From Albimonas donghaensis (GTDB lineage: Bacteria > Pseudomonadota > Alphaproteobacteria > Rhodobacterales > Rhodobacteraceae): 64,000 nucleotides of DNA. The translations under genes and the position numbers were made by a program. Of the stretch, positions 33,518 to 44,844 are shown piece after piece (the stretch's first letter is position 1; every line of letters begins with the position of its first letter). Location of the stretch: assembly GCF_900106695.1 (NCBI RefSeq), contig NZ_FNMZ01000003.1:310001-374000 (forward strand). Reading direction: 5' to 3'. The notes beneath the pieces are model-generated. The model was not told the origin of the DNA, did no database searches, and saw only the letters and a program-made list of their open reading frames with translations.

Positions 33518-34033
33518 TCAGCCGTCCAGTTCGCCCAGCAGCGCCCGCAGGTCCAGCCGGCCGGTGGTCATCGCCAGCGCGCCGTCGGGGGCGCGGGGCC
33601 AGTCGGCCTCGGGCCGGTCCCAGTACAGCTCGACCCCGTTGCCCTCCGGATCCGTGAGATACAGCGCCTCGCTGACCCCATGATCGGAGGCGCCGTCCAG
33701 CGTCGCCCCCGCCGCCGCCAGCCGCGACAGCGCGTCGGCCAGGTCCCGGCGCTCCGGATACAGGATGGCGAGATGGTAAAGCCCCGTGGTCCCCGCCGGC
33801 GGCGGCTTGCCCCCGGCGCTTTCCCAGGTGTTGAAGCCGATATGGTGGTGATAGCCCCCGGCCGCGACGAAGGCCGTCTGCGTCCCGTAGCGCTGGGTCA
33901 GCTCGAAGCCGAGCACGCCGCAATAGAAATCCAGCATCCGGTCCAGCGACGCGACCTTCAGGTGCACATGGCCGATGCGGGCGCCCCCCGCGATGGGGCG
34001 CGCGGGGTCGGTTCGGGGAAAGTCGGGGGTCAT
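33518..34033 (-). CDS. VOC-family (glyoxalase/ring-cleavage dioxygenase-like) protein
   Basis: A 171-residue vicinal-oxygen-chelate protein. Metal-ligand candidates are the His in GHVHLKVASLDRMLDFYCGVLGF, the His in YHLAILYPE and the Glu in DPEGNGVELYWDRP, in the H/H/E order of the family; YHHHIGFNTWES is typical of the catechol 2,3-dioxygenase-like members. It may isomerise or cleave a small metabolite; the substrate is unknown. AGGAG precedes the ATG at 34033. Confidence 0.85.
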   Translation of the reverse strand: MTPDFPRTDPARPIAGGARIGHVHLKVASLDRMLDFYCGVLGFELTQRYGTQTAFVAAGGYHHHIGFNTWESAGGKPPPAGTTGLYHLAILYPERRDLADALSRLAAAGATLDGASDHGVSEALYLTDPEGNGVELYWDRPEADWPRAPDGALAMTTGRLDLRALLGELDG

Positions 34034-34120
34034 GGCGGCTCCTGATGCGGGGGCGCCCCTGGGACGGGCGCCTCCCTCAAGATCGCCAACCGGCGTTCCG
34101 GAAACAAGGAAAGCCGGGAG

Positions 34121-34178
34121 GACGCTCCGTCTCCCCTTCGCGGACAGTCCCGAAGGCCCGACCCGGTGACGGAGCGTC
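34121..34178 (-). terminator. large hairpin behind the nitroreductase gene
   Basis: GACGCTCCGTC (34121-34131) and GACGGAGCGTC (34168-34178) form an 11 bp outer stem, with a 6 bp inner stem CCTTCG/CGAAGG. No T-run. It lies just past the nitroreductase stop and probably ends that transcript or protects its 3' end. Confidence 0.5.
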
Positions 34179-34194
34179 GTGTCCCGGCCCCCCC

Positions 34195-34899
34195 TCAGCC
34201 GGCGGCGGCGTCCGCGGTCTCGTCCCAGCCGACGAAGGTCGCGACCTCCTCCACCGGGCGGCGGGTGGAGATCACCGAATTCGCCGGGAAATCCGGGTTG
34301 GGGAAGCCCATGGCCACGCAGGTCATGATGAGCTGATCGTCGGGGATGCGGGCATGTTCGCGCACCACCGGCGACTGCATGATGCCCTGGCCGTTGATCA
34401 CGCAGCCCAGGCCCCGCGACCAGGCGGCCGAGACCAGCCCGAAGGTCACCGCGCCGAGGTCGAAATGGGCGATGGCGTCGCCCTTCTCGCCCAGGTCCTT
34501 GTCGAAGCACACGACGATGGAGACCGGCGCGTCGAACTGGCGGAAGCCGCGCATCACCCAGTCCTGCCGGCGCTCGGCGTCGTGACGCTCGATCCCCATG
34601 GCGGCGAAAAGCTGCTTGGCGATGCCGACCTGCCGGTCGCGATGCACGCCCTCGTATTTGCCATGGGTCGGGATCTCGCGGCTCGGCGGCACGCCGGCGA
34701 GGTTGCGCTCCGAGTTGCCGGCGCGGATCTTGTCCAGCGCGTCGCCGGTCACGACGTGCAGGTGCCAGGGCTGGGTGTTCATCGAGGACGGGGCGCGCGT
34801 GGCCAGCCCGATCACCTCCTCGACCAGCGCGCGGGGCACCGGCTTGTCCAGAAAGCCGCGGGTGCTGCGGCGGCCCTTGATGACGTCGTCGAATTCCAT
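34195..34899 (-). CDS. nitroreductase-family FMN oxidoreductase
   Basis: A 234-residue FMN- and NAD(P)H-dependent enzyme. Family marks are the FMN-phosphate [12 protein letters not shown] near residues 10-21, [15 protein letters not shown], and the C-terminal [11 protein letters not shown] with [13 protein letters not shown]. The usual role is two-electron reduction of nitroaromatics, quinones or an unknown metabolite. The ATG at 34899 (MEFDDVIKG) follows GGGAGGA; an upstream start would add residues without family similarity. A near-CtrA sequence (TTAA-N8-TTAAC) lies upstream but with the wrong spacing. Confidence 0.9.
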   Translation of the reverse strand: MEFDDVIKGRRSTRGFLDKPVPRALVEEVIGLATRAPSSMNTQPWHLHVVTGDALDKIRAGNSERNLAGVPPSREIPTHGKYEGVHRDRQVGIAKQLFAAMGIERHDAERRQDWVMRGFRQFDAPVSIVVCFDKDLGEKGDAIAHFDLGAVTFGLVSAAWSRGLGCVINGQGIMQSPVVREHARIPDDQLIMTCVAMGFPNPDFPANSVISTRRPVEEVATFVGWDETADAAAG

Positions 34900-35242
34900 G
34901 GTCGTCCTCCCTATGGTCCCGCTGCGGGTCGGCGCCCGCATCGATTTAACCGAGAGATTAACCTGCGCCGCGCCCGGGGTCGATCCTTCCGAAGGCCGGC
35001 GCGCGTCCCATGTCGCCGCGGCGCGCGCCGCGCGGTCGCCGGGCCGCCTCCGGATTTCCGCATCCCGGCGATCCGTCCCGCTTCCGCGCCCGAGCCCGCC
35101 CGGCGCGGCGCCCGCGCAACCGCTTGGGGCGCGTCTATCCGGCCACGGTCACGCCCTTCCGCGCACGGATCATGCGGGCCCGCCCGGCACGGCTTTCGCA
35201 CGCCGCTTGACGCGCCCCGCGAGCGGCCTCAAAAGCCTGTCC

Positions 35243-37042
<1,800 letters not shown>

Positions 37043-37045
37043 ACT

Positions 37046-37462
37046 ATGGCTAAATTAAGGGACGTTTTTATTGCCGGCGGAATGCCCCGCCTAACCTATG
37101 TTGACCGTGAGCATTTAAACCTTGCGGGTGACCTCCAGCGTGAAATAAGCGAAGGATATAAGCTGATTTGCGTAACCGGCCCGACTAAATCGGGGAAGAC
37201 CGTTCTTTGCAATAAAGTTCTCGCAGAAAGCAAATCTTTGTGGGTCCCCGGCGGTCAGATTTATGACAGCGATGACTTTTGGAAGCATATTTTAGACGAA
37301 TTAGACTTACCAGCGGAGTATTCTACAACAGATTCATCATCGCTCGGAGCTGGGTTTAGCAATATTATCAGCATAAAGGCGAAAATTGAGAGTGGAGAGT
37401 CAATAAAATTTGCTAGATCTAGCAGAAAATTTCTTCTCGATTTCATGAAAAAAATGAAGTGA
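37046..37462 (+). CDS. N-terminal (Walker A) part of a split P-loop ATPase
   Basis: A 138-codon frame starting 3 nt after the lepA stop. It opens IAGGMPRLTYVDREHLNLAG, a pattern seen before the P-loop in STAND/AAA-type ATPases, and has Walker A GPTKSGKT at 45-52. It ends in FLLDFMKKMK just before the Walker B strand, which lies in the -1 frame of the next entry. The junction holds A7 (37448-37454). Base composition is very AT-rich for this window (20 of 60 bases G or C at 37381-37440), so the gene is foreign. It may be an ORF joined to its partner by frameshifting, a coupled subunit, or a decayed gene. Confidence 0.6.
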   Translation: MAKLRDVFIAGGMPRLTYVDREHLNLAGDLQREISEGYKLICVTGPTKSGKTVLCNKVLAESKSLWVPGGQIYDSDDFWKHILDELDLPAEYSTTDSSSLGAGFSNIISIKAKIESGESIKFARSSRKFLLDFMKKMK

Positions 37463-38274
37463 CGCTGATTGTTGATGACTTTCACTACATGCCTCTTGCT
37501 GTGCAAAAGGAGGTTGTACGCTCTCTAAAATCTGAGATCTTTTTGGGATTTGGGGCGATCTTGATTGCTGCTCCTCATCACGCGTTTGACGCAATCAGCG
37601 TTGAGCGGGAGATGGAAGGGCGATTTGCTCATGTCGAAATCCCCACCTGGGATAAAGAGGACCTAAAAAAAATTGGCGCAAAGGGCTTTCCAGCGCTGAA
37701 TATCGACGTACCGGAAGCAATACTAAGTGAATTTGCAAACGAATCTTTTGGTAGTCCGCTTTTAATGCAGCGATTTTGCAGCCGTCTTTGCACGGACTAC
37801 GACGTCATAAAAACGTTGGCCTCGCGCCGCTCATTTAATCCTTCCAGAGCTCGCCGAACTGAAATATATAGTTCAGTTGCGAAACAGTTTGGCCTCACCG
37901 CCTTTTCTAGACTTTCTCGAGGGCCACAGCAGCGCACTGACCGCCTACCTAGAAGGCTTCGGAATAGCGAAAAGGCCGTTGATTTGTACGAGGCTATCCT
38001 AATAGCGGTGGCGAAAACTGGCCCCAAAAGTGAAATATCTTATAATGAAATACGATCTGCTTTGCAGGAAATATTGCAAGAAGCACACATGCCTCAGAAA
38101 AATCAGATTACAAATGCTCTAGGTCATATGCATAAAATTGCTAAAAGCAAAATTGAGGGGGAGCCTGTCCTCGAATATGTTGACGATATATTGTATTTGG
38201 TAGATCCATTTCTTAAATTTTATATGCGATGGTCTTTGACCCATGCTGACGATGCGGTTCAATTTTTAGACTAA
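37459..38274 (+). CDS. C-terminal (Walker B, winged-helix) part of the split ATPase
   Basis: A 271-codon frame, GTG start overlapping the previous stop (GTGA). In this frame the sequence is open back to 37423 and reads FHEKNEVTLIVDDFHYMPLA across the junction; LIVDDFHY is a Walker B strand. Further on lie a sensor-like ILIAAPHH strand, a helical lid, and a C-terminal winged helix ending VDDILYLVDPFLKFYMRWSL, the DPFLxFYxRW signature of archaeal-type/DUF234-like ATPases. Together with the upstream frame it would form one ATPase of about 405 residues. Function unknown; related ATPases act in DNA-linked or defence roles. Same AT-rich composition. Confidence 0.6.
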   Translation: MTLIVDDFHYMPLAVQKEVVRSLKSEIFLGFGAILIAAPHHAFDAISVEREMEGRFAHVEIPTWDKEDLKKIGAKGFPALNIDVPEAILSEFANESFGSPLLMQRFCSRLCTDYDVIKTLASRRSFNPSRARRTEIYSSVAKQFGLTAFSRLSRGPQQRTDRLPRRLRNSEKAVDLYEAILIAVAKTGPKSEISYNEIRSALQEILQEAHMPQKNQITNALGHMHKIAKSKIEGEPVLEYVDDILYLVDPFLKFYMRWSLTHADDAVQFLD

Positions 38275-38612
38275 TCTTGAATCTGTTTATCGCCCTTCCC
38301 CACCCACACCAATGGCGCTCCCACACCCGCCTTACTCTCCGACCCGCCCGAGCGGCGCTTTCGACGTCGCCTCGCGCCCCCAACGCCCCCCATCCCGCCG
38401 ATACGACGACCCCGGCCCATCCTCCGGCTGCGCCGCGCCCCCGTGTTCCCCAACTGTTCCCGCTCCGTCCCCAATATTCACCGCTCGCATACGAACACTT
38501 CACCAACGCATAACCTAAACTCGCGAACAAGCGGCCAGGCCCCGAGAAGTTCTCGTTAAGACCCTCCCCCCTATACACGGCTCAACGGAACACGAGCCAG
38601 GGGTGGTCTCAC
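38275..38612. other. intergenic, right edge of the AT-rich insertion
   Basis: No gene is supported. Composition changes back from AT-rich to GC-rich near 38285-38310, which probably marks the insertion edge, but I found no direct repeat with the lepA end. A C/A-rich stretch (38300-38480) with few G on this strand is unusual. The promoter of the next lipoprotein gene should lie at 38500-38590. Confidence 0.45.
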
Positions 38613-39122
38613 ATGAAGAAGTTTGTTCTACTCGCCATCGCCGGTCTTCTCGGCGCCTGCACCTCGACCGCGTATAATGAAACGCCCGAAGAAGTGCGCA
38701 TCGCCTTCGGAGGCGGCGGTCTCGTCTATCCGATTTTCGACCGCTACGACGCCTGGCAGGATCAGGGCAAGAAGATCGTCATCGACGGCCAGGTGATCTC
38801 GGCCGACGCCTTCGCGGCCTTCGGGGCCGACAACGCCTGCTACACCGAGAACGCCGTGTTCTCGCCGCACGCCGCCAGCCATCTCGGCCTCGTGCGCAGC
38901 CAGGAATACACCGAGATGGTCGCCGCCCGCCTGCCGACCGAGCTGAAGGAGTGGTTCGAGCACCATCATTCCTACAATGACTGGATCGGCTTCGCGAATG
39001 TCAGCTTCGACCTGCTGGTCGACATCTGGCCCGAGGGCGCCTGCGCCGACGATCCCTACGCCGCCCGCGACGCCTGGGTGGCCAAGCAGCGGCAGCGCGA
39101 GGCCGAGCGCGCCTTCCGCTGA
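38613..39122 (+). CDS. lipoprotein of unknown function
   Basis: A 169-residue protein with a clear type II signal: MKKFVLLAIAGLLGAC, lipobox LGAC, lipidated cysteine 16. The mature domain (ETPEEVRIAFGGGGLVYPIF, later HHHSYNDWIGFANVSFDLLVDIWPEG) is not recognised; it has two further cysteines and a charged C-terminal helix (AKQRQREAERAFR). GGGGTGG serves as a weak ribosome site. It is a single gene followed by a hairpin. Confidence 0.7.
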   Translation: MKKFVLLAIAGLLGACTSTAYNETPEEVRIAFGGGGLVYPIFDRYDAWQDQGKKIVIDGQVISADAFAAFGADNACYTENAVFSPHAASHLGLVRSQEYTEMVAARLPTELKEWFEHHHSYNDWIGFANVSFDLLVDIWPEGACADDPYAARDAWVAKQRQREAERAFR

Positions 39123-39164
39123 ACCTCCCGCCCCCCCTCCGCGGGGGTCAGACGACGCCTCAAC

Positions 39165-39197
39165 CGGACCGCGGCGACCCAGGTCGTCCGCGGTCCG
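39165..39197 (+). terminator. hairpin terminator behind the lipoprotein gene
   Basis: CGGACCGCGG (39165-39174) pairs with CCGCGGTCCG (39188-39197), with an inner CGACC/GGTCG stem, giving a nearly continuous hairpin. Followed by TTCGCGTT, a poor T-run. Confidence 0.6.
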
Positions 39198-39419
39198 TTC
39201 GCGTTGCGGAGCCCGTTGGGAGGCGCGCGCGGCCCGAAGGCCCCGTCCTTCGCCCGGCACAGGTCCGGCGCACGCCCCGTGCGCGCATCGCGCCGGGTCG
39301 ACATCGGCCGCCGGAGCGTCCCTTCCGTCGTTCGGTTCGTTGTCCTGAAAATTTGCCACGTCGCCGCCGAAAACCATGTCACAATTCCAAACCACGTCTT
39401 TTCAACGGAGGGCGCCGCC

Positions 39420-40772
39420 TTGGCCGAGACCGCCTCGAAGAAACTTTCGCTCACCGCCAAGGTGATGATCGGCATGGGCCTCGGCCTCGCCACCGGGTTG
39501 ATCTTCAACGCCATCGGCTCGGATTTCATCAACGCGCACATCGCCGGCGGGCTCTTCGCCATGATCGGCAAGATGTTCGTCAACGCGCTGAAAATGCTTG
39601 TGGTTCCGCTGGTGGTCTTCTCGCTGATCTGCGGCGTGGCGGGGATCGGAGACATCCGCGTGCTGGGCCGGGTCGGCGGACGCGCCTTCGGGCTCTACAT
39701 TCTGACCACGGCCACGGCGATCGCGGTCGCCATCCTGCTGGCGCTGCTCATCGGGCCGGGCAAGGGCTTCGACATGACCGGGGTCGACACCTCGGGAATC
39801 ACCACGAAGGAGGCGCCGACGGTCTGGAACGTCTTCGCCTCGATCGTGCCGACGAACCCGATCAACGCGCTGGCCTCCGGCGAGATGCTGCAGATCATCT
39901 TCTACGTCATCCTCGTCGGCGTGGCGGCCCTGATGCTGGGCGACAAGTCGAAGGGCTTCATCGCCGGCTGCGAATACATGAACGAGCTGATGATGAAGGT
40001 CGTCGGCATCGTCATGGCCTTCGCGCCCATCGGCGTGTTCTGCCTGATCGCGAAGGTGTTCGCCGAGCAGGGCATCGGACTGTTCCTGCCCGTGCTGGCT
40101 TACGTGGGCACGCTGACGGCGGCGCTGCTCCTGCATCTCTTCGTGACGCTGATGCTGTTCCTGAAGGTGTTCTCGGGGCTCGACCCCTTCGCCTTCCTCC
40201 CGAAGATCCGGCCCGCCCAGATCTTCGCCTTCTCCACCGCCTCGTCGAACGCCACCATCCCCGTGACCTACCGCTGCACGACCGAGCGGATGGGGGTCAA
40301 GACCTCGGTGGCCTCCTTCACCATCCCCTTCGGCGCCACCATCAACATGGACGGCACCGCGATCATGCAGGGCGTGGCCACGGTGTTCCTGGCCAATGTC
40401 TACGGGATCGACCTCGGGATCGGGGGGTATCTGACGGTGATCGCCATGGCCGTGCTGGCCTCGATCGGCACGGCGGGCGTGCCGGGCGTGGGGCTGGTGA
40501 TGCTGACCATGGTGCTGACCCAGGTCGGCCTGCCCATCGAGGGCATCGCGCTGATCCTCGGCGTGGACCGGCTGATGGACATGATCCGCACCGCGGTGAA
40601 CATCACCGGCGACGCGGTGGTGACCGCCATCGTGGCCAAGGGCGAAAAGCAGATGGACCTGGAGGTCTTCGCCGACCCGGACGCCGGCGTGATGTCCGGG
40701 GGCGAGCTGGGCATCGACCCGGAGGCCGAGGCGCGTCTGGCCGATTACGCCAAGCCGCATCCGGGCGAATGA
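39420..40772 (+). CDS. dicarboxylate/amino acid:cation symporter (DAACS family)
   Basis: A 450-residue sodium- or proton-coupled carrier of C4-dicarboxylates or glutamate/aspartate (GltP/DctA family). Signatures: NALKMLVVPLVVFSLICGV, the re-entrant hairpin AFSTASSNATIPVT, and FTIPFGATINMDGTAIMQGV with the NMDGT sodium/substrate motif, then GVPGVGLVMLTMVL and VDRLMDMIRTAVNITGD. I chose the TTG at 39420 because CGGAGGG lies 7 nt upstream and no ATG fits; the frame further upstream is unconserved. A terminator follows. Confidence 0.9.
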   Translation: MAETASKKLSLTAKVMIGMGLGLATGLIFNAIGSDFINAHIAGGLFAMIGKMFVNALKMLVVPLVVFSLICGVAGIGDIRVLGRVGGRAFGLYILTTATAIAVAILLALLIGPGKGFDMTGVDTSGITTKEAPTVWNVFASIVPTNPINALASGEMLQIIFYVILVGVAALMLGDKSKGFIAGCEYMNELMMKVVGIVMAFAPIGVFCLIAKVFAEQGIGLFLPVLAYVGTLTAALLLHLFVTLMLFLKVFSGLDPFAFLPKIRPAQIFAFSTASSNATIPVTYRCTTERMGVKTSVASFTIPFGATINMDGTAIMQGVATVFLANVYGIDLGIGGYLTVIAMAVLASIGTAGVPGVGLVMLTMVLTQVGLPIEGIALILGVDRLMDMIRTAVNITGDAVVTAIVAKGEKQMDLEVFADPDAGVMSGGELGIDPEAEARLADYAKPHPGE

Positions 40773-40793
40773 CCGCCTGAGCGGACGAGAAGA

Positions 40794-40819
40794 GGCCCGG
40801 CATCTCCGCCGGGCCCTTT
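40794..40819 (+). terminator. intrinsic terminator of the symporter gene
   Basis: GGCCCGGC (40794-40801) pairs with GCCGGGCC (40808-40815) around ATCTCC and is followed by CTTTC. It sits in the short gap before the convergent enoyl-CoA hydratase gene. Confidence 0.8.
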
Positions 40820-40825
40820 CGCGTT

Positions 40826-41629
40826 TCAGCCCGCGTAGACCGGGTCGCGCTTTTCGAGAAACGCCCGCAGGCCTTCGGCGAAATCCGGGCTCTGGGCGCA
40901 GAGCACCTGGTTGCGGTTCTCGATCCCCATGGCCGCCTCCAGGCTGGCGGCGTCGACCGCGTGGCCCAGCCCCTCCTTGGTCAGGCGCAGGCCCATGGGC
41001 GAGGCGCGGAGCATGTCGGCCACATAGCCCTCGCCCACCTCCTCCAGCTTTTCGTCGGGCACGACCTCGGAGACCAGCCCGGTGGCGAGCGCCCGGGGCG
41101 CGTGGATGAAACGCCCGGTCAGCATCAGCTCCGAGGCCACCGAGACCCCGACCAGCCGCGGCAGGAAGTAGCTGACCCCCATGTCGCAGGAGGAGAGGCC
41201 GAGCTTGATGAAAGCCGCGTTCATCCTGGCGCTCTCGCCCGCCACGCGGATATCCGCGGCCAGCGCGAAGGCGAAGCCGCCGCCGGCCGCGGGGCCCTGG
41301 ATCAGCGCGAGGATCGGCTGCGGGCAGCGGCGCATCTTGATGTAGACGCCGGCCAGCAGACCCTGGAAGCCGTAGCCGCCGCCGAAGGGCTCGTCGTCCT
41401 TGTTGCGGCCCGCGCGCTCCTTGATGTCGAGCCCGGCGCAGAAGGCGCGCCCGGCGCCGCGCATGACCACCACGCGGGTCTCCCGGTCGGTGGCGAGCGC
41501 GCCGAAATAGGCGTCCAGCTCCTCGGCCATCTTCAACGAGATGGCGTTGAGCTGGTCGGGCCGGTTCAGCGTCAGCCAGTCGGCGCGGCCGCGTTTCTCA
41601 ATGGTGAAGGTGGTGTAGGCGGCGGTCAT
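40826..41629 (-). CDS. enoyl-CoA hydratase/isomerase family protein
   Basis: A 267-residue crotonase-fold enzyme. It shows RPDQLNAISLKMAEEL, the oxyanion-hole AFCAGLDIKERAG, and IQGPAAGGGFAFALAADIRV followed by ESARMNAAFIKLGLSSCDMG. The position of the usual catalytic Glu pair is altered (GLSSCDMGVSY), so it may be an isomerase or another crotonase rather than a classical hydratase. The ATG at 41629 follows AAGGGAG. It stands alone; a role in fatty-acid or acyl-CoA breakdown is inferred. Confidence 0.85.
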   Translation of the reverse strand: MTAAYTTFTIEKRGRADWLTLNRPDQLNAISLKMAEELDAYFGALATDRETRVVVMRGAGRAFCAGLDIKERAGRNKDDEPFGGGYGFQGLLAGVYIKMRRCPQPILALIQGPAAGGGFAFALAADIRVAGESARMNAAFIKLGLSSCDMGVSYFLPRLVGVSVASELMLTGRFIHAPRALATGLVSEVVPDEKLEEVGEGYVADMLRASPMGLRLTKEGLGHAVDAASLEAAMGIENRNQVLCAQSPDFAEGLRAFLEKRDPVYAG

Positions 41630-41795
41630 GCAGGGGCTCCCTTGGCGCGCCGGTCTGGGAAAGCCGGCTTCGGTCATGCGACCTTATCATTCCGCTGGGC
41701 GGAACCGCCATAGGCGCGCGGCGTAAACCGGCTGTTAACCATAGGGGTGCGGAGATGAAGGCCCGCGCCCGCGCGCCCTTTCTCCGGACCTCGCC

Positions 41796-42170
41796 ATGCG
41801 CCTTGTCGCCATCGCCGTTTTGCTGAGCCTCGCCGTGGCGGGCTGCAACACGCCCTCCCCCCGCTTCCTGGGGGCGGAACGGCGGGAGGTGACCTATGAG
41901 GGGGTCGATTACATCGTCTACCGGATGGACGACCGCGCCCAGGCGATCCGTCTCGGCTCCGCGGTCGGGGTTCCGGCGGATGAGCTGGTGCGCGGCTTCC
42001 GCCGCGCAGCCAGACAGGCCACCGGCTGCCGGACGCACAAGGTCTACACGAACTTCCAGGTCTCGGTGATCGACTTCCGGCTGCTCTGCGGGCGGGGGGA
42101 TCCGGACCCCGCCCCCGCGCCGACGGAAACCGTCAGCCCGCCGCCGTCCGCTTCTTCTTCGCCGGCTTGA
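41796..42170 (+). CDS. small lipoprotein of unknown function
   Basis: A 124-residue protein with the lipobox LAVAGC after a short signal (lipidated cysteine at 17). The mature part has a compact domain ([20 protein letters not shown], then [20 protein letters not shown]) with two more cysteines and a Pro/Ser-rich tail. No family recognised. Its last 38 bp overlap the 3' end of rnhA on the opposite strand. Confidence 0.65.
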   Translation: MRLVAIAVLLSLAVAGCNTPSPRFLGAERREVTYEGVDYIVYRMDDRAQAIRLGSAVGVPADELVRGFRRAARQATGCRTHKVYTNFQVSVIDFRLLCGRGDPDPAPAPTETVSPPPSASSSPA

Positions 42171-42612
42171 ACGGCGCCATGCCGGCGCGGGCCAGCGCAT
42201 CGGCGCGCTCGTTCTCGATATGGCCGGCATGGCCCTTCACCCATTTCCACACGACCTTGTGGCGGGCCTGCGCCTCATCCAGACGCTGCCAGAGATCCAC
42301 GTTCTTCACCGGCTTGCGGTCCGCGGTCAGCCAGCCGTTGCGCTTCCAGCCGCGCATCCAGCCGGTGACGCCGCCTTTGACGTAGTTGGAGTCCGTCACC
42401 ACCGTCACCGTCACCGGCTTGGCCAGCGTCTCCAGCGCCGAGATCGCGGCCATCAGCTCCATCCGGTTGTTGGTGGTGTCGGGAGCGCCGCCCTTGAGCT
42501 CCTTCTCCTTGATCACCGCGCCGTCGACGCTGGCCACCAGCAGCGCGCCCCAGCCCCCCGGCCCCGGATTGCCGGAGCAGGCGCCGTCGGTATAGGCGAA
42601 ATAGTCGGCCAT
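42133..42612 (-). CDS. rnhA: ribonuclease HI
   Basis: A 159-residue nuclease that degrades the RNA strand of RNA-DNA hybrids. The catalytic acids lie in [36 protein letters not shown] and the C-terminal [15 protein letters not shown], in the standard D-E-D-D layout. The ATG at 42612 is 5 bp past the LysE-family stop, so it is the last gene of the ispH operon. It overlaps a convergent lipoprotein gene by 38 bp. Confidence 0.96.
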   Translation of the reverse strand: MADYFAYTDGACSGNPGPGGWGALLVASVDGAVIKEKELKGGAPDTTNNRMELMAAISALETLAKPVTVTVVTDSNYVKGGVTGWMRGWKRNGWLTADRKPVKNVDLWQRLDEAQARHKVVWKWVKGHAGHIENERADALARAGMAPFKPAKKKRTAAG

Positions 42613-42617
42613 GCGGA

Positions 42618-43229
42618 TCAGGCCCTTTCCAGTGCGAGGCGCAGGCCGAGACCCGCGAAACAGGCGGCGAAGACGCGGCGCAGCCAGCGCATCGCGGCCT
42701 CGGACCCGAGGATCCAGGCCCGGGCGCGCGCCGCGAACAGGCCGTAAAGCGCGAAGACCCCCGCCGTCATCCCGGTGAAGACCAGGCCGAGCCCGGCCAT
42801 GCGGGCGGCGGCGTCGGGGGCGGCGGCGTCCACGAATTGCGGCAGGAAGGCCGCGAAGAAGATCGCCAGCTTGGGGTTGAGCAGGTTGATCAGCACGCCG
42901 CGCAGGGCGATGCGGCCGACCGAGCGCTCCGCCACCGGGCCGGGCTCCGCCGGCGCCCCGGTCTCGCGCAGGGTCTGCCAGGCCATCCACAGCAGGAAGG
43001 CGGCGCCGGCGTATTTCACCGCGTCGAACAGCAGCGAGGACGCGTGCAGCAGCGCCGCCAGCCCGGCCAGCGCCGCGGCCATGTGGACCAGCACCGCGGC
43101 GGTGCAGCCGGCGACGGCGGCCATGGCGGCGGCGCGCCCGCGGGTCAGCCCGCAGCCGATGGTGTAGATCGCCCCCGTGCCGGGGATCATCACCACGACC
43201 AGCGCGGTCAGCAGGAATTCGAGGGTCAT
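42618..43229 (-). CDS. LysE/RhtB-family amino-acid exporter
   Basis: A 203-residue inner-membrane exporter with about six hydrophobic segments: [20 protein letters not shown] with the family's PGP-like start, [18 protein letters not shown], and the conserved [18 protein letters not shown]. Substrates of relatives are homoserine, threonine and other amino acids. The ATG overlaps the methyltransferase stop by 4 bp (43226-43229). Confidence 0.9.
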   Translation of the reverse strand: MTLEFLLTALVVVMIPGTGAIYTIGCGLTRGRAAAMAAVAGCTAAVLVHMAAALAGLAALLHASSLLFDAVKYAGAAFLLWMAWQTLRETGAPAEPGPVAERSVGRIALRGVLINLLNPKLAIFFAAFLPQFVDAAAPDAAARMAGLGLVFTGMTAGVFALYGLFAARARAWILGSEAAMRWLRRVFAACFAGLGLRLALERA

Positions 43230-43867
43230 CCGACCCCTCCCGCTCGGCGGGCGAAGGTCAGGAGGATGCCGGTCTCGGTCCCGTCGCGGCCGGTCTCGCG
43301 GCTGGTCTCGATCTCCACCGTCCCGAACCCGGCCTCGGCCAGAAGAGCCCGCAGGCCGGGTGCGCTGACATAGCTGTAGCGGCGGCCGAGGCGGTCGCGG
43401 GTCTCGCCCTCGCCCTCCTTCAGCCCGAGGAACAGCACGCCGCCGGGGCGCAGCGCCCGGGCGATGCGGCCCAGCGCGTCGGGCCAGGCGGCGAGCGGCG
43501 CGTGCAGCAGGCTGAAGCTGACCCAGGCGCCGTCGAAAGCCGCGGTCTCGTCCAGGTCCTCGAAGCGGCCGAGCTCCGCCGGCACGCCCTTGGCGCGGGC
43601 CTCGGCGACCAGCCCGGCGGAGGCGTCCAGCGCCCGCACCTCCAGCCCCGCCGCGATCATCGCCGCCGCCCAATGCCCGGCGCCGCAACCGAGATCCAGC
43701 GCCCGCCCCCCCGCCGGCATCGCCGCGAGGAACCGGGCCAGCGACCCGGACTCGCTGCGCGCGGCGTCGCGGGGCGAGGACCAGGCGTCGTAGTCGGCGG
43801 CGTTGGCGTCGTAATAGGCGAGCGTTCGCGCATCCGCGGTGAAACCCGCGGCCCGGGGCGCGCTCAC
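43226..43867 (-). CDS. class I SAM-dependent methyltransferase
   Basis: A 213-residue Rossmann-fold methyltransferase. [16 protein letters not shown] is motif [15 protein letters not shown] motif [14 protein letters not shown] motif IV and [14 protein letters not shown] motif [17 protein letters not shown] at the N-terminus is typical of small-molecule methylases. The substrate is unknown. The ATG overlaps the ispH stop by 4 bp. Confidence 0.88.
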   Translation of the reverse strand: MSAPRAAGFTADARTLAYYDANAADYDAWSSPRDAARSESGSLARFLAAMPAGGRALDLGCGAGHWAAAMIAAGLEVRALDASAGLVAEARAKGVPAELGRFEDLDETAAFDGAWVSFSLLHAPLAAWPDALGRIARALRPGGVLFLGLKEGEGETRDRLGRRYSYVSAPGLRALLAEAGFGTVEIETSRETGRDGTETGILLTFARRAGGVG

Positions 43868-44844
43868 CGGGCTTCGACCGGCATGCGCAGGATGCGCGGC
43901 GGCTTGAACTCGACCCGCTCCACCGCGGTCTCGACCACTTCGACCGTCACGTCGTAGCGCGCGCGGAAGGCGTCCAGCACTTCCTCCACCAGCACTTCGG
44001 GGGCGGAGGCGCCTGCGGTGACGCCGACCCGGCGAACCCCCTCGATCGAGCGCCAGTCGATGTCCGCGGCCCGCTGCACAAGCTGGGAATAGGCGCAGCC
44101 GGCCTTCTTGCCGACCTCGACCAGCCGCCGCGAGTTCGACGAATTCGGCGCCCCGATCACCAGCAGCGCGTCGATCCGCGGCGCGATCTCCTTCACCGAT
44201 TCCTGGCGATTGGTGGTGGCGTAGCAGATGTCCTCCTTGTGCGGCCCGACGATGGCGGGGAAACGGGCGCGCAGGGCGGCCGCGATCTCCGCGGTATCGT
44301 CGACCGAGAGGGTGGTCTGCGTCACATAGGCCAGCCGGGAGGGATCGCGCACCGTCAGGCCCGCGACATCGGCCGGGGTCTCGACCAGCAGGACCTCGCC
44401 GTCGGGAAGCTGGCCCATGGTGCCGATGGTCTCGGGGTGGCCGTCATGGCCGATCATCACGATCTGCAGGCCGGCGGCGTGGTGACGCTCGGCCTCGATA
44501 TGGACCTTGGAGACGAGCGGGCAGGTGGCGTCGACGAACAGCATTTGACGCGCCTCCGCCGCCGCGGGCACCGACTTGGGCACGCCATGGGCGGAGAACA
44601 CCACCGGCCGGTCCGGGGGGCATTCGTCCAGCTCCTCGACGAAGACGGCGCCTTTCTCGCGCAGCCCGTCGACGACGTAGCGGTTATGCACGATCTCGTG
44701 GCGCACATAGACGGGGGCGCCCCATTTCTCCAGCGCCAGCTCGACGATCTTGATGGCCCGGTCCACGCCCGCGCAGAAGCCGCGGGGGGCGGCCAGCAGG
44801 ATGTGGAGCGGCGGCGGGGTCGTCTGCGCAATCGGAGCGGTCAT
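43864..44844 (-). CDS. ispH: 4-hydroxy-3-methylbut-2-enyl diphosphate reductase
   Basis: A 326-residue iron-sulfur enzyme making IPP and DMAPP in the last step of the MEP isoprenoid pathway. The three cluster cysteines lie in [23 protein letters not shown] and the [12 protein letters not shown] block, together with [12 protein letters not shown] and [11 protein letters not shown]. The ATG at 44844 follows GGAGG. It is the first gene of a four-gene overlapping operon (ispH, methyltransferase, lysE-like, rnhA), a grouping I recall from other Rhodobacterales. Confidence 0.96.
   Translation of the reverse strand: MTAPIAQTTPPPLHILLAAPRGFCAGVDRAIKIVELALEKWGAPVYVRHEIVHNRYVVDGLREKGAVFVEELDECPPDRPVVFSAHGVPKSVPAAAEARQMLFVDATCPLVSKVHIEAERHHAAGLQIVMIGHDGHPETIGTMGQLPDGEVLLVETPADVAGLTVRDPSRLAYVTQTTLSVDDTAEIAAALRARFPAIVGPHKEDICYATTNRQESVKEIAPRIDALLVIGAPNSSNSRRLVEVGKKAGCAYSQLVQRAADIDWRSIEGVRRVGVTAGASAPEVLVEEVLDAFRARYDVTVEVVETAVERVEFKPPRILRMPVEAR

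Noticed and set aside
34944-34962. CtrA-like TTAA...TTAAC upstream of the nitroreductase gene
   Set aside because: The spacer is 8, not 7, so it does not meet the CtrA pattern.
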